Origin: Trichosphaerium sp. ATCC 40318
Taxonomy: Eukaryota; Discosea; Flabellinia; Trichosidae
Direction of reading: 5' to 3'
Length of the DNA: 64,000 nucleotides
NCBI GenBank assembly: GCA_038496445.1
Contig: JALMLS010000453.1
Span: 62,001 to 126,000, forward strand
Of this stretch, positions 12,343-23,809 are shown one piece after another; position 1 is the first letter of the stretch; each line of letters opens with the position of its first letter. Made by a program: the position numbers and the translations under genes. A model generated the notes under the pieces. It was not told the DNA's origin and searched no databases. It saw only the letters and a program-made list of their open reading frames with translations.

Positions 12343-12622
12343 TTTATTGAAAAAAATAACATTCCGAAAAACAAATTACACTTTAAATGTCTTTTTTGTT
12401 TTGAGACTCAGACGTTCTAAAACTATGTAGCGACATACGGTTGTTCATCAAACATGTTTCCTGTATCCACAAACGCGAAGTGTATCGAATAAATTGGTCT
12501 AAAGTTACAAAAACGGAGTTATTGTTGAACACAAAACAAAAAAAATTTCGTGTTGATTCTTCGTTTCCTGTAATTGCAAAAAGTGTATCTACAGCAAAAA
12601 CATACGGTAAACGCAACAAGGC

Positions 12623-13066
12623 ATGGTTGAAGCAGAAGTGATACGCGCCTACTCTGATTGTAACGAGTTTTCTTCTGAACCGCGTCAATTGAGATTCTTG
12701 GCTTCGAAACCCGTTCTAAGAGATGAAGCGATACGTATTTTAAAGAAAGCTGTACCTGGATACAACGATTTTCATCCAGAACTTTTGAAAGTAGTACCAG
12801 AGGATACACAGGTACTCATAGGAAGGCTTGGTAGCGTTAACATGTACTTTCTTGGAGAAATAAGCGAAAACATTTCAAAAAAGTTAAAAGCCGACAACGC
12901 ATTTGTAGTAAACGATGCTTACTTAAACCTGATGATTGATCAAGAAGAACGCATGAAGGATGTTCCTTACATGGTGAAAGAATGGCAACCTGGACCCATG
13001 ACTCATTTTAACAGATTGAAAAAAATAACGGAGAATCATGTAGTTTTTAGTGCGTGGTGGGATTGA
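12623..13066 (+). CDS. uncharacterised 147-residue protein
   Basis: An open frame from ATG 12623 to TGA 13064-13066 with normal amino-acid composition: charged helices (DEAIRILKKAVPGY) alternate with hydrophobic strands (DTQVLIGRLGSVNMYFLG). There is no signal peptide or membrane segment. The AT-rich flanks are full of stops, which supports a real exon. A short upstream exon cannot be excluded. I recognise no family. Confidence 0.5.
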   Translation: MVEAEVIRAYSDCNEFSSEPRQLRFLASKPVLRDEAIRILKKAVPGYNDFHPELLKVVPEDTQVLIGRLGSVNMYFLGEISENISKKLKADNAFVVNDAYLNLMIDQEERMKDVPYMVKEWQPGPMTHFNRLKKITENHVVFSAWWD

Positions 13067-13333
13067 AATTGACGGTTTATCCGCAACACAGCCTTGCCTG
13101 GTATGCTGTTATAGTTGTTAACAAGAGAACAATGTTTTACTAAATAAAGCGTACCCAGCACTGACCCGTTTTTAAAATAACTTCTATCCCTGGTCTATCA
13201 CGTGGTAGTTTTGATAATGATAAAAAAAAAACGTGACTTTGCGAAGCGTCAGGTTTTAAGAGTTTGACATGCTTTGTATTAAATGTTTATGTTATTGTAA
13301 CTGCTGCATACGTTATGTTTTAACAACCTAGCG

Positions 13334-13834
13334 ATGGAAAACTTCAAAGTAGTGCCGACAAAAGTTGCTCGTGCAGTTTTTGAAGTTTTATATTTTTGTA
13401 TTTGTTTTCGTCAGTCTGTTAAAACAGTTACGAGAATTAACGAGGTACACGTTAATTTAAGTACTTCTCGGGAAGCCACGACGTAAAATAGTTTGGTCGT
13501 TAGACTTAAACCTAATGCACCAGACTTAGAAACAATTTATTCTGCTATTGTTCGTTGTACAACACCTGACCCAAAACAACAAACCTTCAATACTGCAAAC
13601 TCGCCACAAATATTAATAATAAATGAGCGCTACTACAACGCAACGCATGGATGCACACCTACCTTTCCCACAAGGTGTCATAAGTATAACTACAACGCTA
13701 GCAAGACAAAAACGATCGGTACGAAAGCTTTTAGCCTATATAAATACTTATATTGTATAGAGAGAGCGTTCTACGTTAGCCTACGCTGTATTCGTGTATG
13801 TAAATGCTTGTATACTTGGACATCTACTGTGTAA
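13334..13834 (+). CDS. possible small split gene, unresolved
   Basis: Weak call. An ATG at 13334 (MENFKVVPTKVARA) and a frame from about 13485 (VVRLKPNAPDLETIYSAIVR) have protein-like composition and lie near plausible GT-AG introns, one of them ending about 13487. I could not find a set of exons that joins all parts in one frame. The second half becomes low-complexity and Tyr-rich after about 13730. No family is recognised. Confidence 0.22.
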
Positions 13835-14443
13835 TTACGTATTATTCGTGCGATGAAGGGAACAGGAACAAAACCGATGAAGAAGGATAAAACAAACGAA
13901 TTTTTTCGAAAAGAGAAAAACTCAGGTGTCTTTCGGCAATTCTTTTAAGTCACGTGTACACAAAACCGAGATCACAAAATATCGCGTCAACAAAATAATA
14001 GAGTTATTCCGAGCCTGGACAAACTGTGGGTAAAACAAGAGAATACTACCACGAACATCAGGACTAAACTTCCGATCTTTTTGACGGTTGGGACAGAAAC
14101 TTATATGTACATAATGTAACACTACACGAAAAACACAAATAATAACTATGAAATAAAACCGACACAATGTATAAAAATATCTTATTTATCATGAATATCT
14201 TATTTTTATCTGGACATGAATAAAACCAATCTGACGATCAGTTCTTTTTATTAAAGAACAAAAGGACATTTTACAATTTTTTTATTTGAAATAAGTTTAG
14301 AACAAAACAGGCTGTCTGTACGATTTTGAACTCACTCAGTTAGTACTGGTGTTTACTATATGGATGTACACGATTCAGCTAGATCCTAATACCAGGATAA
14401 GAATAAAAATGATATGGGTGCAGTAAAAGTACAACACGTTTTA
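13835..14443. other. intergenic, no gene seen
   Basis: AT-rich convergent spacer with one CACGTG (about 13953). No exon was recognised on either strand. Confidence 0.4.
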
Positions 14444-16825
14444 TCACAACAAATAAAAAGTGCGTGTTCGTACAGGCGGTAGAATATCCATCCGCCATCC
14501 ATACTTCTCAGCGTCTTTTATATTCTTTCTTACATAAGTAACGCAAATATCACACAATGTGGGTACTCCTATAAGCACGCTATACTCAACAATACATCCC
14601 AAGAACGCTAAAAAGTCGATTGAGTTAAAATGGCATATTTCTGTTCATTAACAAATAAAATAAAAATAAAACGCCGGTATTGTTCGCAATAAAAAGAAAA
14701 ACATGCTGGTTTTGTTTATCACGCGCTAAATATATAATACGAGCAATAACACGTGTTTCTAAGCAGTGAACAAAAAAAATACGAAAAAAAAAAATAAACA
14801 CCGGGATATCTCGCTTACCAACTAACAACTTGGTTCCGTCTCTATTCCACGTCAAAGAATTAACATTAAATCTCCTCCACGCGTGGCCGCCCGGTCCTTC
14901 GGTTACTTCACGATCAAGTTTAACAGAGGACCAATTATCTGTCTCTACGATACGCAACTGATTGTGTTGTAATGCCAATACTAAAAGGGTTAAGGAAGAT
15001 AATTTGACGAGTACAATTATGTCGACACTTTGGTTTTTCACGCGAAACACGAACGAAAAATTGAACATAAAATAAACGTACTTGGCACGCTTGGATTAGG
15101 TGAAAACTTTAAACAGCGAACTTGGCCGCTTGGCAGCTTGTGAATAATTTTTTTTAATGCTTTGCTTATCACGTGATAACCACTACTTTCGCAACTATTG
15201 GCAAACAAAAACGTAAGAAGGGAAGGGCGGGTTTACTTGTGAGGGTTTTTTTTGTTTCAAAAAAGAAAGCTTGTCAGGTTTTCTTTTACAGTATTTACGT
15301 ACCCAATTGCTACCATATCTCCTGTAGGGTCCCATGATGACATCATAGACCAATAATTGATACCTCTATGCTATCAAACACAACATTAAAAGTTTTACCG
15401 CCATGAAATACAAGAACTGAGTTTTTCAGCGAAATAAACCGCAAGGAATATTCTAGTGGATTTGAGGGAAAACAAAAAACCAGAAATTAAAAAAAAAACC
15501 ACGAAAAACTGGAACTTCTTTTTTTTCTTTCCGTACAGATTTGACCTCCGTGTAATCTAACGTCATTGTTTTATCTTCAACTAAAGTACCATCATCTTTG
15601 CGCTCACCAATCCATGGCTGCTTAAAGCCGTCTAGACATATATTCTAAGTCAAGTAAAGATACACCTCCAAAACCCATCAAACGTACTACACTTCTATTC
15701 TTTGGACCACCTAAACGTACAAAAGGTCAGTTTAATGATCAAATAATGCTACACAAATACATCTAAAACCTTACCAAATGATATAGCAGCTGATAGATGA
15801 CCTGATGCCACGTTTTGAATGTTTCTAAGAGATATTTTATTTGTTCCTTCTTTGGGACAAATCTCATACCCTACACGAGTTTTAAAACCTTTATATGAAC
15901 ACGTGGGTATACCTAAGACACTACCAGTACCACTATTAACCGCAACATAAATAAAAACCTTTTTACCAGTGTTACATAACGTGACACCGTTTATTTGAGA
16001 ATTCACGCCCTCCAAAGCTTCATGGAACAGTACTCTATCGATAAGTAAGATGGACAAAGAAAAAGAGGGTAAACTTGATGTTACGTACTCGGACTTATCT
16101 TCAGAGAGTATCACCAATCGCCTTGATGTTATAAGCGCTAGTGCACGTGAGACGAAACAGTTACAAGCAAGTCGACTTTTTGTTGAAATGTTTGAAAAAC
16201 ATAGTGATAGTCTTGCATCTACTCTGTACTACGTACCAACGTATCCATAGTTGACGTCAATAGCGTGTAATGAAGTAGAACCAATATTAGCATCAGATGT
16301 CAAGTCATGTACAACAACAAGCTATGTGGCGTAAGACAACGTCGCGAAGGTTGGGATTTTTTGGATAAATTAAATATATTTCTGTTAAAGACGACTTGAT
16401 TACCTCACCACTGAGCCTGTTGATTTTAATCAATAATCTGAACGCCCCATTTGTTATTGGGAAGTAAATCCACTTGTCGTCTGACGAAAATCGCATTAGA
16501 TCACGTAATTGACCATGAGATACAAGTAAGTTCACGCTAGAAGGTACATTAAAGGAAATGGCGTATTGCGGTACGAGAAAATTTCAAACATACGGAATTG
16601 CTTGTTTGAATATTAAACGAGGGAAATTGCGACATTCTGGAAAGCTAGCAACGATATCTCCACTTTTTAATGTTCCCTAACCGCTTTTTTTAATTTATTA
16701 ACGCTATTGCGCGTAATGGTGACTAGTAACCTAGTAGAACGTACATACGACTTATTTATTTGACATTTCTCGAGAAACAAGCTAAGCTCGTCTTCTTTAG
16801 ATAGTGTAACAGGAAGCTCGCTCAT
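14444..16825 (-). CDS. putative WD40-like beta-propeller protein
   Basis: A multi-exon gene on the minus strand, from ATG at 16823-16825 (MSELPVTLSKEDELSLFLEK) to a probable TGA at 14444-14446. The exons contain propeller-blade signatures: LRDLMRFSSDDKWIYFP (about 16490), YWSMMSSWDPTGDMVAIG (about 15350), KLPSGQVRCLKFSPNPS (about 15100) and FNVNSLTWNRDGTKLLVG (about 14850). Between them lie strand-rich pieces such as FVSRALALITSRRLVILSED (about 16150). The C-terminal exon (VPTLCDICVTYVRKN) is less certain. A plus-strand frame over 16050-16250 is its antisense shadow. Most exon borders are approximate, and I cannot say which propeller family this is. Confidence 0.5.
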
Positions 16826-17360
16826 CACAAACCAAAGCAGTTATTTTTCCGTTTTAAGCTATATTTCGCCTTAGAAACTAACTTAAACGTTGGAGGCTAT
16901 CCGACAAACATGTACTTGGGTGTAACCTCGTACAATGTATAAACCTAGCATTCGTCGGGTTCTGGCATAACCGCTTTACAAACTTGGGAATAAGTATTAC
17001 TATCACGTGTTAAAACTTGAAAGTCAGCTACACGTCGAATATAATTATGGTAATTCTATCTGCCGTTTCAATGCTTTCCTTCCAGGTGGATACATTACGG
17101 ATTGTTTTACAACAGGTTATAAGCCGAAAAAATCGGCCTTTTGAGCTTTGGTTCGTTACTTAAGTGTGATACATATTAATGGACTTTTTGGTAAATTGTC
17201 AGTTGTCTTTTTTGTATCATACAAGGCAAGAGCTACTATGCAGGTTCTTAAAATTAAGTCAAACTCTTCCACCGTATCTCGTGATTAGTACTCTATTTTA
17301 CCGTTGTAATAGTTATTGCGCAGTGATTGTACAAGATGGTGTATAATAGTGGAATAGAGT
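16826..17360. other. intergenic, no gene seen
   Basis: Spacer between two minus-strand genes, containing one CACGTG at about 17006. No coding exon was recognised. Confidence 0.4.
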
Positions 17361-18727
17361 TTATTTCTTTGAACTTTCTTTTTTTCGTCTCTCACTCAAG
17401 CGAACAAAAGTCTGCTCAACAGCTTCTTTTACAGGTAGTATCTTCCCACCCCATTTGCCAACAGTCTCAACAAGTTTTGATACATCCAACTCGCAGTTTG
17501 GTCTTGGTACCATCTAATCGAACCATTAAAAAAATCGTCTTAAACTTGTTTTTTTTACCTTAGCAATTTCTTCTTTTGTCATTGCTTGCCACTTATGCTC
17601 TGGATCAATATATTTTTTATACAACTCCAATATTTCATTATGGGTAATCACACCAGGATTTGAAAAGTTGAATGTACCAACAACATTATGCTCTGCCATA
17701 TCGATTATATGCTGAAAAATGTCAAAAAAAAAAAAACAAACATAAAAACAGTTTACGGCCACTAGTCAACAAACGTCAAGCGCCTGTCAACAAGTTGTGT
17801 GGTTGATTGGATGGTATAAATAGTGGTTTTTACAAACAAGATAAAAATGTAGTCGTATATTTCGACGTACAGGCCATAAGTCATCGACAATAGTGAACGA
17901 ATTAGGTGCACTTATAATTTTCGGGTACTTTGTTAACTTTGCTACCAAGCTTCTGTCATGAAAGTCATCAGACACTGGGAATATAACTCTAGGAACATAT
18001 TAACGCGTTTCTTTTCAACCGCAATCTCGTACCTGAGGTTTAGGCAGTTTGAGTATGGTTTGATTAGTTTCTCTAGGAGAATACGCAATTGGATGTAATA
18101 AGGTCCATCGTGGCCGTAGTTAGGTTCTTCGTCTTCCTAAAGAAATTCTGTTTAGTTTAAGCTTCGCTGTCTCTAGTAATACAATCTAACGCTATTTAAA
18201 CGCTAAAGCGTTCTTTGGGTGCCGTTTGGTAGATTTTAACGTAAAAAGTCTGACGAACCTTGTAGCCAATGCCAGAATTGATTGGATGCGCGTCGTTGTA
18301 TCCATACAGCAATCCTGTACCGAACATGGTACAGTGAATGTTACGCACGAAACAAGCGTCGACAATATTCAATGCCCCGATAACGTTGACGCGAATACCT
18401 TCTTGTTGATTGGTTTCGAACCAGTTCTGTTCAGTTATAAATGAGTTGTCTCCATATTACGTGTGACGTACAATATTAGGGCGTCCAGACAAACCAGCAG
18501 CACATAGAACGTATTTTGGTTTTATCTCGTCTAACTCCTTTTCTAGAGTCTCTCTATTCTGCAAGCGGGTTCTAGATGTAACATACTTCTTTCCTTTGCT
18601 ATCTAACCATTTAATCAAGTGAGAGCCTTTTTCACGTTAAGATTAGCGGTTGCGTGTACGATTACAATCAAAAAAACTAACCAAGGTATCCAGTAGCGCC
18701 ATAGACAAGAAAATCAGTGCTTGACAT
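17361..18727 (-). CDS. nucleotide-rhamnose synthase/epimerase-reductase (NRS/ER-like)
   Basis: Converts UDP- or dTDP-4-keto-6-deoxyglucose to the L-rhamnose nucleotide by 3,5-epimerisation and NADPH-dependent 4-reduction, in the cytosol. ATG at 18725-18727 opens MSSTDFLVYGATGYLG, where GATGYLG is the Rossmann GxxGxxG motif split by intron 1 (exon 1 is 18682-18727). Later exons give SHLIKWLDSKGKKYV, KPKYVLCAAGLSGRPNI, IRVNVIGALNIVDACF, VSDDFHDRSLVAKLTKYPKI, NVVGTFNFSNPGVITHNEIL and VPRPNCELDVSKLVE, in the same order and wording as plant NRS/ER. The size is about 300 residues. The usual partner, a 4,6-dehydratase, is not in the window. Surface glycans of the many predicted GPI proteins are a reasonable use for rhamnose, which is inference. 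Confidence 0.88.
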
Positions 18728-18765
18728 GTTGAACAAATAATTTATCTGGTTTAGTCGCTAATTGC

Positions 18766-19123
18766 TTAACGGTAAATTGATGTAGCACTCTGTACTATTC
18801 CTGTAGCCTCTTTAGCGTACGCGCAATAAGATGAATGTACACGCAAACTATGACAGTGTAACTTAATTTCTATATCCCAACCTGTAGATATTCGCCACAT
18901 GATGATTGGATTTGTCGCACTACCTTTACATATTTTCGCATTTTTTTCGCACGTGATATTTCTAAGTGAAGGTCCGCTAACTTTATGCCAAACACGAATA
19001 TCATTTACCTCTTTTCCATTTAGAGCAACAAAAAAATTAATCAAATTTTTAGGTGACAAGAAGGTAAAATTGCACAACAAAGATATAGCTTAGCTTTCTG
19101 TTAATGGCCTTTTTCTTTGGCAT
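18766..19123 (-). CDS. small secreted or signal-anchored protein
   Basis: ATG at 19121-19123 starts MPKKKAINRKLSYIFVVQFYLL, a basic start followed by a hydrophobic stretch. A GT-AG intron follows, and the second exon encodes VNDIRVWHKVSGPSLRNITC and GWDIEIKLHCHSLRVHSSYC, with four Cys that could pair, ending in TAA at 18766-18768. Of about 100 residues. It lies between the rhamnose synthase and threonyl-tRNA synthetase genes on the same strand. No family is recognised. The unspliced frame also stays open, so the intron is a proposal. Confidence 0.4.
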
Positions 19124-19291
19124 AATCAGGACTGAGTGTGCGGTGTTCGTAGCCTGAGTGTTGTGCTTTGTATTTCACGGATGAAGGTATAATACATGTA
19201 CACAAATAACTGATACAGTTACAAGACAGTTTATCTGCCGATTGATGATTGAGAATTTTTATATTAGGTTTCTTTGGTATGTTTCTTATGT

Positions 19292-22200
19292 TTATTTGAA
19301 CTCAGCAATTTCTCTCCTGAGCATTTCAATAAACTCCGTTATAGTTCTAGTTCCAATAACTAAACAAAATATGAGTCAAACACGATCATTGAGGTTGGAT
19401 TTCTTCCACAAGATACCTTTTTTATTACGCTGGCGCACATTAACCGTCTGGTCTTCAGCTTCCTTTCCCCCTAGAATCAATATATAGTTGTATTGAGCTT
19501 CATGTGCAAGAAGAACCTTCTGGTTCAATTTTTTAGGAGAGAAATCTTTATCAACATAAAATCCTGCTCTAAACAATTGATCGTAAACCTACGTCCAAAA
19601 TCCATTAGCAAAAAAACAACTTTATCGTTTTTGCTATGTACCTTCTTTCCCCATTCTACTGATTTTTCAGAAATAGACAAAACAACAATCTGACGAGGTG
19701 ATAGCCAAAGTGGCCATGTTCCTCCAACATGTTCAATCAAGATAGCAAAGAATCTCTCGAAAGAACCAAAGATAGCATGATGAATTATTACTGGTATAGC
19801 TAAACAAAAAAAAAATAACTCAATTGCCCTAGACATTGAAAAAGCAAACCTTCAGAACCATCATCAGCAGTATACTTGAGCTTAAATCTCCGAGGCAATT
19901 GAAAATCAAGTTGGATCGTGGCACACTGGAACTCACGTTTTAGAGCATCAGTAATGTTTACATCAATCTTTGGACCATAGAAGGCACCATCACCTGGGTT
20001 CAATTTCCAGTTACCTACTCCAAAGTGTCTGTTAAGCTCAACTTCAAGGGACTAAGAGAACAAGGTCAGTAAAAATGATTGTACAATTGCTATTGATGTT
20101 ATTACCTTTTCAGCTTTATCCCACGTCTCCAGGTCGCCAAGGTATTTATCTGGTCGGGTAGATAGTTCAAGTTTGAAATCGAAACCAAATACTTCATATA
20201 CACGCTTCAAGAAAGCGATAGCGCCACCAATTTCTTCTGGAATCTAACTGGAAGTTAATTTTGTTTAACCTCTTGCACGTGATTACCTGTTTGGCAGTAC
20301 AAAATATATGTGCGTCATCTTGACAGAATCTTCTTACACGTGTTAAACCAGTTAGAGCGCCATGAAGTTCGTTTCGATGTAAAGGACCGAAATCAGCTAG
20401 ACGAATGGGCAAGTCACGATATGACCGTTGCTCATGTTTGAATATGCAACAATGAGCTAGTAAATGATATTAGCGGTTTATACGATGACTATTTATCCTT
20501 ACCAGGGCAGTTCATTGGTTTCATGCCGAAAGTATGACTGGTTTTTACAACTTGTCCTTCATCATTTATTCTCGTTCCTTCAGAAACTTCAAAAGTAAAC
20601 ATATCATCGCGATAGTTTTCCCAGTGACCAAAGGTCTTCCATAAATCAGCGTTGTAAATCGTTGGAGTGATTACTTCTGTAAATCCACGTTCTCTTGTCA
20701 AGAGTAAGCAAGTAAAAGAAGGCCACAAAAAACAGCATAGTTTTGTCTTCATGACCTACCTGTACTCTTTTCTCATGAACGTTTTCATACTTTCAATGAT
20801 TCTAGTTCCGTGAGGCAAGAAGAAGGCGCTTCCAGGTGATACAGCATCAAAGAAGAAGAGTTTCTGAGCCTTGTATACATCAGCAAAAGAAGCTTCAAAA
20901 TAACCTCACTATGCCAATCTTTCTGTGGTCACGCCTAGCAGCTTCCTCTCGCAAGTTTACCCATTCCATAAGAGTATCCTTGAGAGGGAAGGAAATACCA
21001 TATACTCGCTGTAAAACATCATTTTCAGCGTTTTCGAGCCAGTAGGAACTGGAGTTGTGGTAGATCGCAAAAGCCTTAATATATCCAGTACTAGGGAGAT
21101 GAGGCCCTTTACTTAACTCAATAAGAGGTCCGCATCTAATGGAAACATCAGTTTAAACGCCAGTAAAACAAGCAAGCGACATCATTCTGTCGTTGCTAAG
21201 CCTCAAAACAAGCTTGTGCACTCAGAATTTGTTAACACGAACCTATATGCAATACAAGCTTCCCCGTCAGGTACTTTAAGGTTGACTATTTCTGTCTTAT
21301 AAGGAGTGCTGAAAAGAAAAAATGAGATTGTACAAAAATGTTGGTTTGTTGCTTTGGTACCTTGAACATCTCCAATGCTCTAGCCTTTGGTACCACCAAA
21401 CGTTCAAACTTTTGATTCTCCTTAATGATTATTCGAACGATAGCTTTAATTTCGTCAAAGTCACGTGGCGAAACAGTCCTGAAAAAAAGTGTTAGGACAG
21501 TTGCTAATTCCGTTATTAAATCACGTACTCTCCTTCATTAAAACGCATATCATAGTAAAACCCTCCATCGCTTGCTGTGCCTGTGCATAGGATTCCCTTT
21601 TATTTTGGTTAACGGGTAAGAGAAGGTGAGTTAAAACAAACATGTGAAGGTACATGATACTTAAGTTCCATGGCTTGACCTAATACATGTGCGCTGGAGT
21701 GCCAAAACACGTGTTTACCGTCTTTGTCAGAGAATTCCAGTAGTTTAAGAGTACAATCGCCCTCTAAGGGCCGAAGCATGTCCCACATTGCTCCGTTAAC
21801 CTAAAGGGAAAGTTTTGGAGCTTTTACACAATAAAAGACGTTTAACCTTTGCAGCTACGCTAGACTTTGCCATATCGCGAGAAATACTCTTAGCAACATC
21901 CATAGGTGTAGTTAGCCATGATTCACCCTATATTTCACGTAAACTGAACTGAAGCATAAAGGGCATTTACTATATCCCTTAGAGACAATTTCATACCTCT
22001 TTTACATCACCGTTAGACAATGTAATTTTGATTGGTTTAGATTCTCCTACAGGTCTAAAAATTAAAGTGGTATATACCAGTTTTTTTATGGTATATACCA
22101 CTTTTTTCAACAAAATGGTATATGAACTGGTATATACCATTTTGAAATACCACTTTTTTTAGAAATTAAGTGAATAAAAAAGTGGTATATGGAAGTGGTA

Positions 22201-23283
22201 TATACCACTTTTCATTCACATAATGAGACCTTCTAAAAATGGTATATAAAGTGGTATATACCACTTTTTTATGGTATGTGGTATATACCACCTTTTTATT
22301 GGTATATACCACTTTTATGGTATGCTTCAAGAAGGTCATTAAGGAGCTTTTTGGTAATGGGTTTTCTTGTTGAACGATCATAGACGTCATACATTGAACG
22401 GTTCGTAGAGACCTTAGTATATCATAGAATCTAACCAAACAAAGCTCATTCGAACCACAGGACCTGATTACAGTACTAACATTAAGGAAACTATATTGCA
22501 GGTATTATACAGACGTTCGTGGGTACCAGACAAAGTTTTATTTTATTTTCGTTTGATATACATTAACCGACCTACGTAGGCCTTAGTAATAGATAGATTC
22601 AGGTGGAACCACTTTCATTAGGTGCGCAGCATGTTTTTACAGTAGGTACAGAAAGCTCATGGAGATGGACGAATTTTCCAGACGCCCATAGTAATGTAAC
22701 TGTAGTGGACATTGTCCAAAACTTGTAACTCACAAACTGTGTATTAAATAAAGTGTATTTTCTGGAATTGCAGGTGTACCATAAGTAGGCATAAAGTGGT
22801 ATATAAGAGTGGTATATACCATGAAAAACTGGTATAAAAAAGTGGTATATAACTGGTATATACCTAAAAAAAGTGGTATAAAAAAGTGGTATATTTTTTT
22901 TTTTCTGGTGAAAAAAAGTGGTATATTTTCTGCTTTTATACCTGTTTTTTTTGGTATATTGTTGGTATATTTGGTCAATATACCACTTTTTTTGGTATAT
23001 TTCAGTCAAAATATACCACTTTTTTTGGTATATACCATAAAAAACTGGTATAAAAAAGTGGTATAAAAGTGGTATATACCAAAATAACTGGTATATTTTT
23101 TTAGACCTGTACTAGGCAAAGTTAGTGTCATTAATATAGTATAGCACTTACTTCCAATGATTTCATCTTGTTCAGCTGCAAGTTTATCCACTCGCTCATA
23201 CGGTGCTTGATAAACTCGGGCCATTCGAAGTCCTTTGTACTTTTCTTTGCATTACTTCCCTGGCTTTCACTAGGCTCTGCCAT
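19292..23283 (-). CDS. threonyl-tRNA synthetase
   Basis: Charges tRNA-Thr with threonine. ATG is at 23281-23283 ([14 protein letters not shown]) and TAA at 19292-19294. Domains in order: TGS ([10 protein letters not shown]), editing domain with HSSAH (from [15 protein letters not shown]), class II core with MKPMNCPG and motif 2 [18 protein letters not shown], motif 3 region with [17 protein letters not shown] and [14 protein letters not shown], and anticodon-binding domain with [15 protein letters not shown] and VNVRQRNKK. About ten introns split it. One of them (22047-23151, in phase) holds transposon A1; without the element and one target duplication it would be 43 nt. Close to the start the frame changes within about 60 bases, which a 26-nt GT-AG intron would reconcile. 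The gene otherwise looks intact and is the only tRNA synthetase here. Confidence 0.93.
22050..23109. mobile_element. transposon A1 (CAGG/CCTG termini, GGTATATACC arrays)
   Basis: A 1,060-bp element with inverted ends CAGGTCTAAAAA and TTTTTTAGACCTG, flanked by TA on both sides (22048-22049 and 23110-23111). Both arms (about 22065-22325 and 22795-23100) are dense arrays of GGTATA, TATACC and the palindrome GGTATATACC. The unique centre (about 22330-22790) has one protein-like frame at 22597-22728 but no transposase. It is nearly identical to A2 at 24610. It sits inside a threonyl-tRNA synthetase intron, so the host gene can probably tolerate it by splicing. It is probably mobilised by a transposase encoded elsewhere. 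Confidence 0.85.
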
Positions 23284-23809
23284 TAGGTGTTAGCTGAGGG
23301 TGTTTTTGAAGATTTTTACTTTAAGCAATACTGTGTTTGTGAGAAAATACTTAGAACAATTTCATTTATTTGAAAGGAACCAGAATAAAATAGGAACGCC
23401 TGTAGTGCAAAATTTGGCTTGACATACTAAGAAACCTCACTAAACCTTTGAGTACAAACGTTAAAACCAGGTCTTTCGTCATGTTGATTTTAGCATAGAC
23501 TAATAACTCCCTGTGGAGTCGGGACTAAAAGTGAAACCTCTTGTTCAAACCTTCTTTTCATATTGCTGCGCATACGTATTGCTGTGTGCACACGCAATCA
23601 TACAACATGTTTTATCTATTGCATCTACTGGAGTTCACAAGTATTTGCCTTAATTTGCGCTAAGGCATGCTCACATTTTGACATCTAACACGTGCACTGC
23701 TGCTAAATGGAACTTAGAGGCATAAAATAACAATAATAACATTTGGTGTATCCATAGGAGGTAATATTAGGCGTAATTTCGCTTTTGGCGTCATTTATTT
23801 TTGTAACTT
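23284..23809. other. upstream region of threonyl-tRNA synthetase, no gene seen
   Basis: Spacer between the synthetase start and transposon B, with one CACGTG at about 23690. No exon was recognised. Confidence 0.4.

Noticed and set aside
16050-16250. Plus-strand frame of 66 codons with protein-like composition
   Set aside because: It is antisense to an exon of the minus-strand propeller gene, whose frame joins neighbouring blades; no plus-strand exons flank it.
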